Shown: positions 24,364-42,235 of the stretch, piece by piece
How the letters are laid out: each line of letters begins with the position of its first letter
Numbering within the stretch: the stretch's first letter is position 1
Assembly: GCA_963682055.1 (NCBI GenBank)
Contig: OY821743.1
Span: 28,258,702-28,322,701, forward strand
DNA: 64,000 nucleotides
Origin: Primula veris
Lineage: Eukaryota; Streptophyta; Magnoliopsida; Ericales; Primulaceae
Direction of reading: 5' to 3'
Notes under the pieces: generated by a model
What the model saw: the letters and a program-made list of their open reading frames with translations, nothing else
Told to the model about the DNA's origin: nothing
Databases searched by the model: none
Made by a program: the position numbers and the translations under genes

Positions 24364-25480
24364 CACTAATGAGAATTTTGAGCGTGTTACAATATGAAAA
24401 AGTAAAGGTGTGAAATCAATCGGAAGCGCGTATGGTTTGAATATGATTGGTATCGATTCAGATGTCTTCAAAGTCTACTTGAACTCTGGAAAATTAAAAC
24501 CGATACTCATGATTAACACACAATTACGTTATTTCAAAACTGGTTCGATATGGTCCCATTCGGAATGTGTAACCATTTTGGACAATTGATCCGTAGAAGT
24601 TGTATAATTACTAAATACCATTTCAACTGTAGAATACAAAATTCAGTAGTTGATTGTCACATTGTAACCTAGGATTTTGTAGAATAAAATTTCACGTAAG
24701 CGTGATTTGAAAGTGGTATTTGCAAACTTTTTCTTAATACGTACCCAACAAAAACCATATAATTATGTGCTTCTAAATCGTTACATGGAACATGCACGGG
24801 GGATGTTTATCGTTCACATTAAGTTAATGTTTTATGTTGAGTCGGGTCTTACGGATCAAAAGGTCACTCCTCCTATACACTCTGCACCACATTTTTATAA
24901 TATTTTGTTCAGTACAGACGAACTCACAAAATAAGTGGTAGTAAGGGTGTTGAAGATTATGTTATTGGAGGACTACATAATCTCTCCTTTTTTATTAATT
25001 TTATCCTTAAAATATCAATATAATCATTTTCTAATTCCGTCTATCAAATTTGTATCTTCTCTATTTAAGTTGGATGGTGCTTATTACTTGCATGGTTACT
25101 TTCTCTTAAAACTTAATTTAAGTCATTTGTTGTATATCTGCTATAAATCAAGTTTACAAAAAACACTAACTTGAAAAAAACATGAATAGTGATAATAGGA
25201 AAACTGTTGGCAGTCTTTGTGGATTTTCCAGGTTTCCTACTCATAGATATAAATTCCTAATTAAAGAGTTACACATCTCCCAGTTAAAGTGGTTAAACAT
25301 TCGTCGTAAAATACTAAAATATCTCTATTAACTCTTATCTGTACTTCTACTTTTCTCTCCATATTACTTAACCGTGACTAGTTGATTCACAACACCGTCA
25401 ACATGTTATCAACATTTTTGCTCATAGATTGGGGTATTTACAAGTTCAAAGAATTGGGTAAATGCTCGGATATTTAGGTA
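24364..25480. other. Intergenic, no gene seen
   Basis: AT-rich spacer between the OPR-A promoter and the SINE-like sequence downstream of OPR-B. It does not align with the upstream regions of OPR-B or OPR-C. The short open frames here show no family motif. Confidence 0.6.
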
Positions 25481-25585
25481 TAAAACTTACAGTGGAAGGA
25501 GTCGAACTCATGACCTTCCATGTGGTTCTGGCCAACTTTATCCTCTAGGCCAAACCCATTGGTTAACCTCCTCCTCTTAATACCG
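25480..25585 (-). repeat. tRNA-derived SINE-like sequence
   Basis: On the minus strand, an A-box-like stretch (TGGCCTAGAGGATAAAGTTGG, complement of 25532-25552) is followed about 22 bases later by a B-box-like GAGTTCGACTCC (25498-25509). This is an RNA polymerase III internal promoter layout. No acceptor stem or full cloverleaf forms, so a SINE fits better than a tRNA gene. The ends are not defined. Confidence 0.45.
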
Positions 25586-26115
25586 AAATATATTTGCGTA
25601 GAATTTCTCTAATTAAAGTTTTAGTCTTTCATGGTGTCCAGTCCCAGCATACGTACTAAAGAGTATTCACGTACTGATACAACTTACAAGCCATTTACAA
25701 TCTTTTTACTTCTATGCATAACACTTTGTGGATCTTAAAGGCAGCTAAATTTATGTAAGGTTAGAAGGTGAAGGTATTCAGCATGAGTATGAACTTCAGC
25801 GTAACGCACAACTCGCTACTGATTCCATATTCACCAACATAAACCACACGATATAGTCAAATCATCAATCAATAACTTTGAGAAAAAAAGGTTTATCAAT
25901 TTCCAAATAACTTGAAATTTGAAATCTTATTAAAACATGGTATAACACAATTACATTCAATGCCACCAGCAAGACAGCTCAGTAGTCTAATGCGTTGGGG
26001 CTATAACATACCCTTAACATTACCACAATTGAAATTTAAAGATGTTACCAATATGGAAAACCATGATTTGAATGGAAATTGGAAAATGCTTACATATGGT
26101 ATACAGTACAATAGA

Positions 26116-30610
<4,495 letters not shown>

Positions 30611-30674
30611 TTTTAGCAACACAAATTGGGAAATTAATATTATGCTCCTATTGTTTTGGGGGTCTGTTTGATGT

Positions 30675-30682
30675 TATTTATA
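30675..30682 (-). promoter_or_regulatory. TATA box of OPR-B
   Basis: TATAAATA on the minus strand about 65 bp upstream of the ATG, in the same place as in OPR-A. OPR-C has the related CATAAATATAAAC near 42733-42744. Confidence 0.65.
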
Positions 30683-31526
30683 GGAAAAAAAAAAAAAAAA
30701 AAGTATAAAATGTCAAATTGATTACTTACACATTGGCCCACTACTGTCGGTGAGGGTCCCTCACATTATATTATTAAATAATTGGAAATTTGTAATTGCA
30801 AAAGATTCCTATGGTAATTTGTTAAAATGATTTAAAAACAAAAAAACTAGTGACATGTCACATAATTAGTAATTAAACCATACAATGAAATTTTTAATAT
30901 TGTTAATTTCATAAGTTTGTAAATGAGAATTTTGGAAGTTATAGTTGTATGTGTTTTCGGAGAAGGAAGGGTACCGTACTCTCCATGATGGGAGAGTCAT
31001 CGTGGCACCTTATCCATTTTTGTGTTTGAGATTGTTTTTTCGGTTATTTTTTTTAATTAACGTTTTATAGTATTTATAAAGTGTCTGTTAAAAAAATCTT
31101 TAAAAACTGATCATTTATATATTTTTTGGTGTTTAATTGACATTATATCCTATAAAATGCCAAACAATTAAACACCAAAAATATATATAAATGCTCAATT
31201 TTTACATATTATTTTTAACGAACATTTTATAAATAATATAAAATATTGATTAAAAAAATTAAAAAACAACTCTGAACACAAGTGTCGGGGAGTCTGATGT
31301 CCCTCGTTCGGGAATTTGTGTAAGAACCAAAGATAACACAATAATTTAGGTTTTTGGAGTATAGAAACTTAGAAGGAGTAGTGATTGGTTAAGTATACTT
31401 TGGAATTGGAAACAACAAAAGTCCAAACCCACATGCGACAATCACATCATTCATTTGTAAATTTGTAATTAGTCAACAAAAGATTAGTAGTAAATAAAAA
31501 GGAGTAAAATTAGATGTCCCCTGCGC

Positions 31527-31542
31527 ACGTAAGCCCTTACGT
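31527..31542. promoter_or_regulatory. ocs-like bZIP palindrome upstream of OPR-B
   Basis: ACGTAAGCCCTTACGT differs by one base from the ocs-element core ACGTAAGCGCTTACGT bound by TGA/OBF bZIP factors. It lies about 0.92 kb upstream of the OPR-B ATG. The surrounding block is conserved upstream of OPR-C, where the palindrome is split by three extra bases (45698-45716). Induction by stress, salicylate or electrophiles through such elements is known for other genes and is inferred here. Confidence 0.55.
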
Positions 31543-32187
31543 GTAATGCTCAATCTCATGTGCCATGCAAATATGTAATATTGACCGTCCCTAACATATA
31601 GCTTTAACCGGACCAAATTTTATAGCATTTATTTTCTATCATCTTTTATCGTGTCTTCTTTTTTATTTCATTCAAATTTTAAATTTTCAAAACTTGTTCC
31701 GCAAATTTATAAGTTTTTATATTATATTGTATTCAAAATTTAAAATATTTGGACATAATATTGTTTTAGATAATTTTTCTAATATTTAATGTTTAATTTA
31801 CACTAATTTATACATTTATTTCAAAATAAATTGTGTGTTGATTTTTTTTTAAAATAATTATTGGAATGTATTGATACATGTTTTATAATAATTGTATAAA
31901 TTTTTTCAATTTTTTAGAATTTTTTTGGGATAAAATAAGCAAGTGAATTGTATGACTGGAAAATAACAAGAAACGAAAAATGAGAATAAAAAAAACTAAT
32001 TTCCCAATAACTATATATTGTAATCTTCCTACTTGTCCTCACTCCTAGTTAATACAGATTGTCTTTGGAAAAATAGCATTTCATTACGAGTAATGATATG
32101 CACATATCATTTACACGCACCGTTTACAAGAGAGGTGAAAACAAAAACGTTAGCGAATAAAATTGCATTTTTTTCTCTACTTCTCTC

Positions 32188-32327
32188 CAGGGGCGGACCA
32201 GACCCAAGCTCAAGTTCACTAATACTTGGGTCTGGGGTAAAAAAAATCTGCACTAGGAAAAAACTGGGCCTTGGGAAAAAAAAAATTGGTCTGTGCCTCG
32301 GACAACGTACACTACTGGGCCGCCCTG
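32188..32327. mobile_element. Possible hAT-like miniature element
   Basis: About 140 bp bounded by CAGGGGCGGACC and GGGCCGCCCTG, which are imperfect inverted repeats. No convincing 8-bp target duplication is seen, so the call is tentative. Confidence 0.35.
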
Positions 32328-32654
32328 CTTTATCAATAATAGTGAATGGCTGTAACCGGTGTGTGCAAATAATTACTCAATTATTAATATTATAGCTAAT
32401 GTAAATGCCAAATAACTACTACTTTTTAAACCTTCTTCCAAAAACACCTCCAAGTTTTACTAATTTGACATAAATATAAAATGGGTTCAAATCTGTTTGG
32501 ATTCATTAAAGTATTACACTTTCTCTCTCTATAATTATACTCCACTACACCCCACCACCGTCTCCAACAAACCTCCGCCACCAGAGCTGCCATCACCGTC
32601 GCCGAAGCTCCGGTGACGGACTGTCCTCTTCATCTCTATCTTAATCTTTATGTC

Positions 32655-32656
32655 TA

Positions 32657-32691
<35 letters not shown>

Positions 32692-32700
32692 TTGTATATA
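32655..32700. repeat. TC and TA microsatellite
   Basis: CTCTCTCTCTC runs into about 13 TA dinucleotides. Confidence 0.85.
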
Positions 32701-32989
32701 TCTATACATATCTCAACCATAGGTGGTGAACTGGTGGTTTAATGTTCAGGGACCTAAAATGAGAAATTGATGAAATTAGGTTAATTACAATTGGTCCATA
32801 TGTTTATTTAATTAGCTATAATAGTTACTTGGGTCCATGAAGTTCTGAAATTCTGTTTTGGTCCATAAAATAAAAAAATGAACAATAATGATTTAATAAA
32901 GTTATAAAAATTTATAAATTTGACCCATAGTATTTAATTTAAAAGTATAGGTTCGTTAGAATGTCCAATAAAAAAGTTTTTTTTATTGT

Positions 32990-33690
32990 TTATACATTTT
33001 TCTTATTGTTTATGCATTTTTTTGTATTGTGTATGCAATTTTTTGGATTATGTATGCACTTTTCTAAATGTGTATGCACTTTTCTGGATTGTGTATGCAA
33101 TTTTATGGATTATGTATGCACTTTTTTAGATTGTGTATGCAATTTTCTGTATTGTGTATGCACTTTTTTTTTATGTGTATACACTTTTTTGGATTTTGTA
33201 TACACATTTCTCAATTTTTATGCATTTTTTCGGATTATTTATTCATTTTTCTCTATTATGCACACTTTTCTGCATTGTGTATTCAGTTTTTTGGACGTGT
33301 ATGCAGTTCTTCAGATTTTTTATGCACATTTCTTGACGTGTATGCATTTTTTTTATTGTATATGTATTTTTCTAATTGTGTATGCATTTATCTGAATTAT
33401 GTATACATTTTTCTCGATGTGTGTATACTTTTATTAATTGTGTATGCACTTTTCTGTATTGTGTATATACTTTTACAGATTGTGATGTGCTTTTATTGAT
33501 TTTATGTGCACTTTCTGGATTGTATATGCATCTTTCTGAATTACGTATGCACTTTTCTCGATATATATGCACTTTTATGGATTGTATATGCATTTTTCGG
33601 AATATGTATGCACTTTTTCGGATTGCGTATGCATTTTTCTCGATTGTGTTTGCACTTTTCTTGATTGTGTATGCACTTTTATAGATTGAT
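32990..33690. repeat. 21-22-bp minisatellite
   Basis: About 33 imperfect copies of a unit like TGTGTATGCACTTTTCTGGAT. Because the unit is often 21 bp, several frames remain open for over 100 codons and give Cys/Phe/Met-rich translations (CMHFSGLCMQFYGLCMHFF). These are repeat artefacts and not genes. Confidence 0.9.
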
Positions 33691-33814
33691 TATTTTTTTA
33701 TATATATAAAATAAGTTTTTGTATTTTTTTATATAAAATATTTTTTGATTTTTTATTTGTATTTTTTATTTTTTATTTTTTGAATTTTGCATTTTTTTTT
33801 TTTTGAATTGTTTT

Positions 33815-34190
33815 AAGTTGAAATTGGGTGGAGATTGGTGGTGGTGGCGGCCGGCCGACGGAGCTCCGACAACCTCTCTGAAGCTCCGACGGACCACCAC
33901 CGTCGCCGTCAATCCATGGATTAGTGGTGGGTTGAAGTATATGCCTAAACTACATTTTTAATTTGAAATTGGGTGGTGGTTGGCGGCGGTTCGCCGGATT
34001 TCTAGCGACCTCGTCGGAGCTCCGACGGACCACAACCGTCGCCGTCAATCCATGGGTAAGTGGTGGGTTGAAGTATATGCCCAAACTATATTTTTAATTT
34101 GAAATTGGGTGGTAGTTGGCGACGCCTCACCGGAGTTCCGACGGACCACCACCGTCGCCATCAACTCATGCGCAAATGGTGGATCGGATT
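33815..34190. repeat. Three tandem copies of a ~135-bp GC-rich unit
   Basis: Copies begin near 33817, 33959 and 34097. They share AAATTGGGTGG, AGCTCCGACGGACCAC or a variant, CCGTCGCCGTCAATCCATGG and GGGTTGAAGTATATGCC. Related GCCATCACCGTCGCCG text occurs at about 32590 before the minisatellite, so both may belong to one larger repeat element. Confidence 0.75.
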
Positions 34191-34282
34191 ATAGGTACAA
34201 ACTGTAGTTGAGAACAGAGAGAGTTGGAGTAGAGTGTGATGATTTTTAGATTAGGAGACAAAGAGTTGAGGAGAGAGAGATT

Positions 34283-34833
34283 GCCCGGTCATATAGGTTG
34301 CACGGGTACGGATACGAGTACCGTACCTGGTACGATACGGGTACGATGGTACGGTAAAAGTTAAAAAAATTCCGTACGGTACAGGAAGGGTGTGTCAATA
34401 AATTTTTTTATATATTTTTATATATACGATTTAATTTAAAAATTACAATAATAATATGATTAACAAATTTTAATACAATTTAGGCTTTTATACGAATATT
34501 TTTGTGAACGTTAATATAATTTTTCATTTAAATAAATTTAATTAAATTCATCACACTTGTTAATTATAAAAATTTCATATTATTATATTGATAATCTTAT
34601 ATTTTAATTAATTTTTATGAAAAAAATTAAATTTCTCAGCCGTACCGAAAAACTACCGAAGCCGTACCGATCCCATACCCGTGCCGTACCCAAGTCGTAC
34701 CGAGATAGTCAAACAATGAACAAGTTAATGATACTCCATTTACCGTACCAATTACTTCATCTGATGTACCGTAACAGTACCCATACCGAGTACTACATGA
34801 AAAAAAAAAAGTATCCGTGCTACCTAGCCGGGC
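34283..34833. mobile_element. Inverted-repeat element rich in GTACGG
   Basis: Ends read TGCCCGG and CCGGGCA with more inverted similarity inside (GCACGGGTACGGATAC against GTATCCGTGC). ATT flanks GCCCGG...CCGGGC on both sides, a possible 3-bp target duplication. The inside carries many GTACGG or CCGTAC copies in opposite orientation in its two halves. No coding capacity is seen. Confidence 0.55.
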
Positions 34834-35037
34834 ATTGACACTTGGTTCTTCTTTTATGTTTCTGCATAATCATTTATATAAATATATATAAAAAAATGAT
34901 ATTTTTTAATTGGACTTTACAGTAGTAAACTAAATTAATGCGTGAAATGTGTCGGTATACCCGTTGAGTTACCTTATGCTCTTTTACAAGATGGACGAAA
35001 GAACACGAAGTCACCCAAAACAAGTAAACCAAACTAG

Positions 35038-35240
35038 CTATGCTGGGCCCACCCTGGGGTGGGCCCCCTCTCTGAAACGACCCCTTCCCAGAAGAGCTTC
35101 GTGATCACTCATAGCAAGGTCACAAACATCAAAGAAGACTTCGACCACGCGGCGATTGTTCTCGGAAAGGTCTCTACTAGCCTCACTCCTCAAAGAAACC
35201 AAGCGCCAAGGATCGGCTAGACCCCAACGAATCTAGTTCA
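35038..35240. other. GC-rich segment of unknown origin
   Basis: Stands out from the AT-rich surroundings. It opens with a 10-bp inverted repeat, GGGCCCACCC and GGGTGGGCCC, at about 35045-35066. No open frame with family motifs is seen; it may be a retroelement fragment. Confidence 0.35.
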
Positions 35241-36431
35241 TGTAAATTGGTGGTTATTAGAAACCGGTAGTGCATTAATTATGACATCACGTTTTCGTTA
35301 ACGACAACCTAGTTCATGTTTGGTTCGAGTTCGTATAATAACATGTTATCATGAAAAACCATCATGAATTGAAAGTTCAGTCAGAGGAAAGATTAATTTT
35401 TAAAATGATTAATTACTCTTACTTAAAATCTCAAATAAAATAAAAAAAGGAGGATCACAATTTTCTTTTTATGGTTAAAGGAAAATAGACATGTAAATAT
35501 TACTCTCTCTGTTCCTATTTTTTCAAATGTTAAATTTTATGAATAGATTTTAAAAGAATTCATTTCGACAATTTTGATACAAGTTATAAACCGGTCAAAA
35601 TTGCACGTAGTTTCATAATGGACAATTAAATGAAAACGGAGTACTTTCATAAATTTATAGAACTATTGTAACCAACTCAAAAGATTATAGTAAAATTAAG
35701 ATTCCGGATGCAAATAATGATTTTCTTAAGTGGCAATCATCCTTTCCCTATCAATCTGCCTTTAAGAGCCATATATTGACTAGTTCAAAATCCATTATTA
35801 TTGTCACAATATCAATACCCTCTTTATACCAAAATATATTTTTCCTAAAATTTCCCTAAAGTTCTAGTCTTTCATGGTGTCCAATCCTAGCATACGTACT
35901 ATTCACTGATCGATACAAGCCATTTACAATATATCTACTTCTATGCATGACAATTTATGGATCTTAAAGGCATCTAAATTTCTGTAAGGTTAAAAGGTGA
36001 AGCTAATCATGCGATAAGAAATTCAGAGTCTACTGACCCCATGTTCAACAACATAAACTAGACGATATACTCAAATCAATTTCCAAACAACTTAGCATCG
36101 AGAGCTGTTGATCCGTGTGTATATACTTCGGAATGGCAACAAAACCTTAAAAAAAAAATTGTTGAGGGGCTGAATAGCAGAAGAGTTTAGAAGTTAATTT
36201 TATTGTCTCTTTAAAATCTTATTAAAACATGGTATAAGTGTATAACACAATTACTGAGAATGCATTCAACGCCACCGGCAAGACAAATCAGTACACCAGT
36301 CTAGTACATCGGGGCTACAACATACCATTAAAGTTAACGTTACCACAATCGAAGTTTAAAGATGTCACCAAAATGAAAAACCATGATTGAATGGAAAATG
36401 CTTACATATGGTAATACAGTACAATAAATCA

Positions 36432-37064
<633 letters not shown>

Positions 37065-37157
37065 CTATTAAGAAAGCAGGTACACAAAAAAACTAGGTTA
37101 GTCCAGCTTAAAGGTGTAAGCCTATTTCAGACCAAAAAAATAAAAATCAAAGCTTTA

Positions 37158-37541
<384 letters not shown>

Positions 37542-38471
37542 TTATTGTATTTATCCGAGTTAAAACGAATTGTTAATTAATTTAGGCTACATTTGTAATT
37601 AGTAAAATATAGTGAAGATAAATTGTTAATTAATTAGATTAGGTATATTGGTAATTATTTAAATAGAGTAAGGGTATTTTTGGAAAAAATGGACAAATTA
37701 TGACAGCCTCAACTTTTATTGAGTTTGCTTATATTAATAGTATGATATCACGACAATGAGTTCAAAATGGATTTTGTCATCATGCCATGAGCATCGTGCA
37801 CAAAAATAGTATAGATACAAAATCTATCACATTATCATTTCTACATTGGCACCATCCGCCTTCCCTGCTACCAATTTATGAGAAACCAATAAGTTATTGC
37901 AAATCTCTATTGCTAAAGCTCTACCTCCAAATTTACTAACCGAATATTTATCACCTGCTCCATTTTATGTTCAAGTCATCCACCTCAGCAAGTTCATTTA
38001 ATTCCACATAAAAAACTTTATCCTAAGGCATGTTAAGAAATCAACACAACATCTCGACAATTGTAATCGAGTTAATGTAGCGAATAAGAAAGTAAGAAGT
38101 TATTTAATCTCCCAATTCCTTGTTCTATTTTATAATGCCATCGAAAAACGAAAAAGAGAATTACATGAAACAAACATCATATAACAATTGTAATTGAGCA
38201 ACGTAACAAAAAGAACACTAAACAGTTTTAAACGCAGAAAATTAACATTGTTCTGAGTTCGAATGCAATCGAATAATGAAAAGAGAATTACATGAAACTT
38301 TATATAACAATTGTAATTGAGTTAATGTAACTAACAAGAAACTAAGCACTTAAACTCGCAACTCGTTGTTATCATTTAGAATGCAGTCGAACTATGAAAA
38401 AGAGAATTACAAGAAACAAACATCATATAATATGTACCTTGATTAGAGACTCTACCAGCATGCCAAAGCTA

Positions 38472-38842
<371 letters not shown>

Positions 38843-40199
38843 TTAAAAAAAAAATGGGCAGATAAAAGATTGACTTGATAGCATGCTTAAAAATTGCAAA
38901 ATGTTAAAGAAGAAGTCGCATATAAAGGTTAGAATACATTACTAAAGACAAGATAAATGAAATATTTGATATGATTTTAGCAAAAAGAACAACTTTTGAT
39001 CATCTGTGAAAGAAAATTTAGGTATTAACAAGTTATGAAGAACTGAACAAAAAATGATGTAGAAGATACAAGAAGTCTTATAGGATCATGAGGAAAACCA
39101 TAGCCATATATATCAGTGAACTTTCTTAAACTTCAATAAATAGGAATTGACCCCAATTAAGATTTTGGCCTAACTAAATAGAACAAGGGGCTGCAATAGA
39201 CTGATTAAAATTTACCTTAATTTCAAGAATCCCAAGAAAATAGCAGTAACTAGTAAGACAGATAAAATCATGTATGAATTAAATGAACTAAGAGACTACT
39301 TATTCCAGTGAGTGAGAAATAGCAAAATTTTATTCATTCATTCTGGTCAGTAAGTTAAATAAATTAGCATGCAAATAACTGGTATTATGATAACTATGAA
39401 AGGAAAGGAAAAACAAGCAGACCCTTTTCGAGAATTTTTGTTGACTAAAGAGTACCATAATTCCTTTATTAACAATGCATCGATAGCATCAGTGGATGAA
39501 AAAAACAAGATTTAAGTTGAACCTAAAAGGACATTTGGCATTAGCTTTTCTCAAGTTTTTTTTTTTTTTTTGCAATAAAAAAAAGTGGTGTTTGGTTAGA
39601 CACTTTTCCTTGCTTATAAAAAGCAAGCTTTTGGGGTTAAAGAGCAAACAGAAAATCAGGAAAAGCAAAAAGCTCAAACATTTAAACATAAATTTCTAGC
39701 TTGTCCAAACATTCTTAATGAATCCGCTTTTCGGAATTTTACAATGAAAAATAAAAACTAATTCGAAAACAATTCTTATAGAAACTAGCCTGTTTAACAT
39801 TTTGGCACACACTTTGCACTACACTCAGTGATGGAGCCAGACCCTCTAGTCAGTGGGGGAATTATCACAATAAAAATCAGGTTAGAAATCCTAGGTATTA
39901 GCTATATAGTCTACAAGCATAAAGATAATTAACTTCTCGCCTTCTCATTATTTAACAACAACAAATGTAAAGAAATATAGTTGTATGTGGAAAAGATACC
40001 TGATGTATGATAATCTTTTCACATATTTACCTTTACGATATGTAGGTGTACGTCAAATAAACTATAAGAGGGGAAAATTAACGCACACACGGTACATATT
40101 GTTATCATAGCACCAAACATATATGAACTTAAGACACAAAAACAAGATGAATCCAAACATAATAGGATAAACTTGTGAAGAAGAGGGGAAAAATTCGGA

Positions 40200-40914
40200 A
40201 CATAATTACTTTTACAGACATTTCATGCTCAATGCGGTGATAAATCAGTTGGAGCTCCTCAACTTGCTCCATGACACCCCTGCTGTCAGTCATACGGTAC
40301 TCGTGAAAGTCCGTGACAACAAATCTCTTTGTGCCAGCGTTATTCACTTTGTACTTATTTTCGAGAGTCTCCCACAGCTCATTTGCAGTAGCTTTGGGCT
40401 CGAAAACACTGAACAGCGTGTCATCTAGAGCACACAGGATATAGTTCTTGCATAGGTAGTCGGCATGTCTCCATGCCTCAACCGCAGAGAACGACTGCCC
40501 GTCCAGATCGTCCTCGCTTAGGACGGGAGCAGTCTCCTTAAGAAACCTGGTCAGATTCAGGGTCGTGAGATAAAACAGAATCTTTTGCTGCCAACGTTTA
40601 AAGTTGTCTCACCTGAATTTTTCCGGTTTCTCCAGATGAGAAGTCGGCAAAGTAGGCACAGCCGAATACATCGGTGCCTTGCCCTTGACCGCAGCCTTAG
40701 CTGCGGCCTTGGCCGTGGCCGCTGCTTCGGCCGCAGCCTCAGCTTTGGCCGTAGCATCCGCCATGGCCGCAGCCGCGGCGGCCTCAGCCGCTGCAGCCAC
40801 GTCATCGGCGGTAGCCCCCACAATCGCATCGTCCCCAATGTTATGGACATCTCCACCAACCATTGGGTCATGCTCACTTCCGATAGGCAACTGAATAGGC
40901 GACGTGTTTGTCAT
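40200..40914 (-). pseudogene. gag: Copia gag fragment with Ala-rich N-terminus
   Basis: Starts MTNTSPIQLPIGSEHDPMVG, followed by an Ala/Glu/Lys-rich stretch from GCC/GCG repeats, then the Copia gag pattern DNFKRWQQKILFYLTTLNL, ANELWETLENKYKV and GTKRFVVTDFHEYRM. One in-frame TGA lies at 40611-40609. After HRIEHEMSVK near 40210 the family pattern ends. The ATG is preceded by an acceptor-like TTTCAG. Retroelement origin is clear, and a working product is unlikely. Confidence 0.7.
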
Positions 40915-42167
40915 CTGAAACGACAACACAAAACGTATGAGATACGTGTACAATAAATTCTATAAACAAACACCAAAACTGAAATTTGGGTTTGTAAAAG
41001 AATTACCAAACAAAATAAAATTAAACTTTTATCCTTTTAAATATCAATACGGTTGATATTAAAAGGATTGAACGATTCTTATTGAATACCAATACGGTTG
41101 GTATCAACAAGATAAAATAAAAATTAAAACTGTTTGGAATTTTCCTTTGTAATCAATTTCTAATATAAATTAGAATTGAAAACAAAAAAGCACTATTCCT
41201 AAAAAATAAAATAATTGTATTAATCAATACACGAAAGAAACAACAGAATATCGGTTAAGATTGTTGGTTTCCGTGTACGAAATAACAATTAATAATAAAT
41301 AAAAGACTAAAAAATAATTAAATAAAACCAGTGAAATCTTTATTAATTTCCAAATGGAATACAATAAACTGATTACAACATGTAGGTACTGAAACGTAAA
41401 TAAAAAACAAACGTTATCAGATTATTATCAATTAATAATCTGATGTACTGTTTTGTAATTAAAAGAAACTGCCGGACTGGAAAGTAAAAACTTAACAGCC
41501 GGACTGTTCTGTTATGAATTGAAAATACAGGACTGAATTGAAACTATACTAATTACAGAATTAAATTACAGAAATGTAATTACAGCAATAAAACAGAACT
41601 TTAAACTAATTACAGAATAGTACAAAACAGAATAAAAGACTACAGCTAAGGACAGAATATTAAAAACTGAAATTTAAATACTGAATTGGAAAAACAGAAT
41701 TGAAAAGACAGAATTGAAGTGCGGAAAATAAATGAACAGAATGTAAAAAAACAATCGACGAGTTTACTGTTAACAGTATGCCCTTAACCGATATTCGCCC
41801 AACCACCTTAAGGTTTCTGGTTGCGTTGGCGCTTCTATCCCAAGGTACAACGTCTCTCGGAAGACTCGCCGGAAACTGACGACGAGTCTAAGTCGAGCTG
41901 TTGGTGGGTGGTTCTCTCTGGTTCTAAATGCTATGAAAAAAATATGCTGTTTTAGAGAGAAGGTAGACTGATTTCGAATGTATGAAATGTGAAGGGATGG
42001 CTGCCTCTTTATAGAGGATTCTGAAATCGCAGAATTAAATGTGGTCATTAACTTCTGGGAGTTACATCCCCAGAATCCGCCTCCAATTACTGCTGGAGTT
42101 TCAAACCTTTTGAAACTCTAGGGACTGCTCTTGCAAATATGCAAAAGTCCCTTTTCAGATTTAGTAT

Positions 42168-42235
42168 AAGACCCAAGACCCAAGACTCAAGACCCAAGAC
42201 CCAAATCCCGCATCCCGAGTCCCGAGACCCGAGCG
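42168..42235. repeat. Degenerate heptamer repeat
   Basis: Repeated AGACCCA or GAGTCCC-like heptamers in the LTR-like part of the OPR-C Copia fragment. Confidence 0.7.

Noticed and set aside
25490..25560. A functional tRNA gene
   Set aside because: A-box and B-box-like stretches are present, but no acceptor stem or anticodon arm can be formed. SINE-like origin fits better.
32961..33684. Cys-rich proteins of 100-144 residues
   Set aside because: Several overlapping frames are open at once because the minisatellite unit is a multiple of three. There is no start context or domain.
40557..40956. Arg/Pro-rich and Ala-rich frames on both strands
   Set aside because: They are shadows of the GCC/GCG repeat in the Copia gag on the minus strand.
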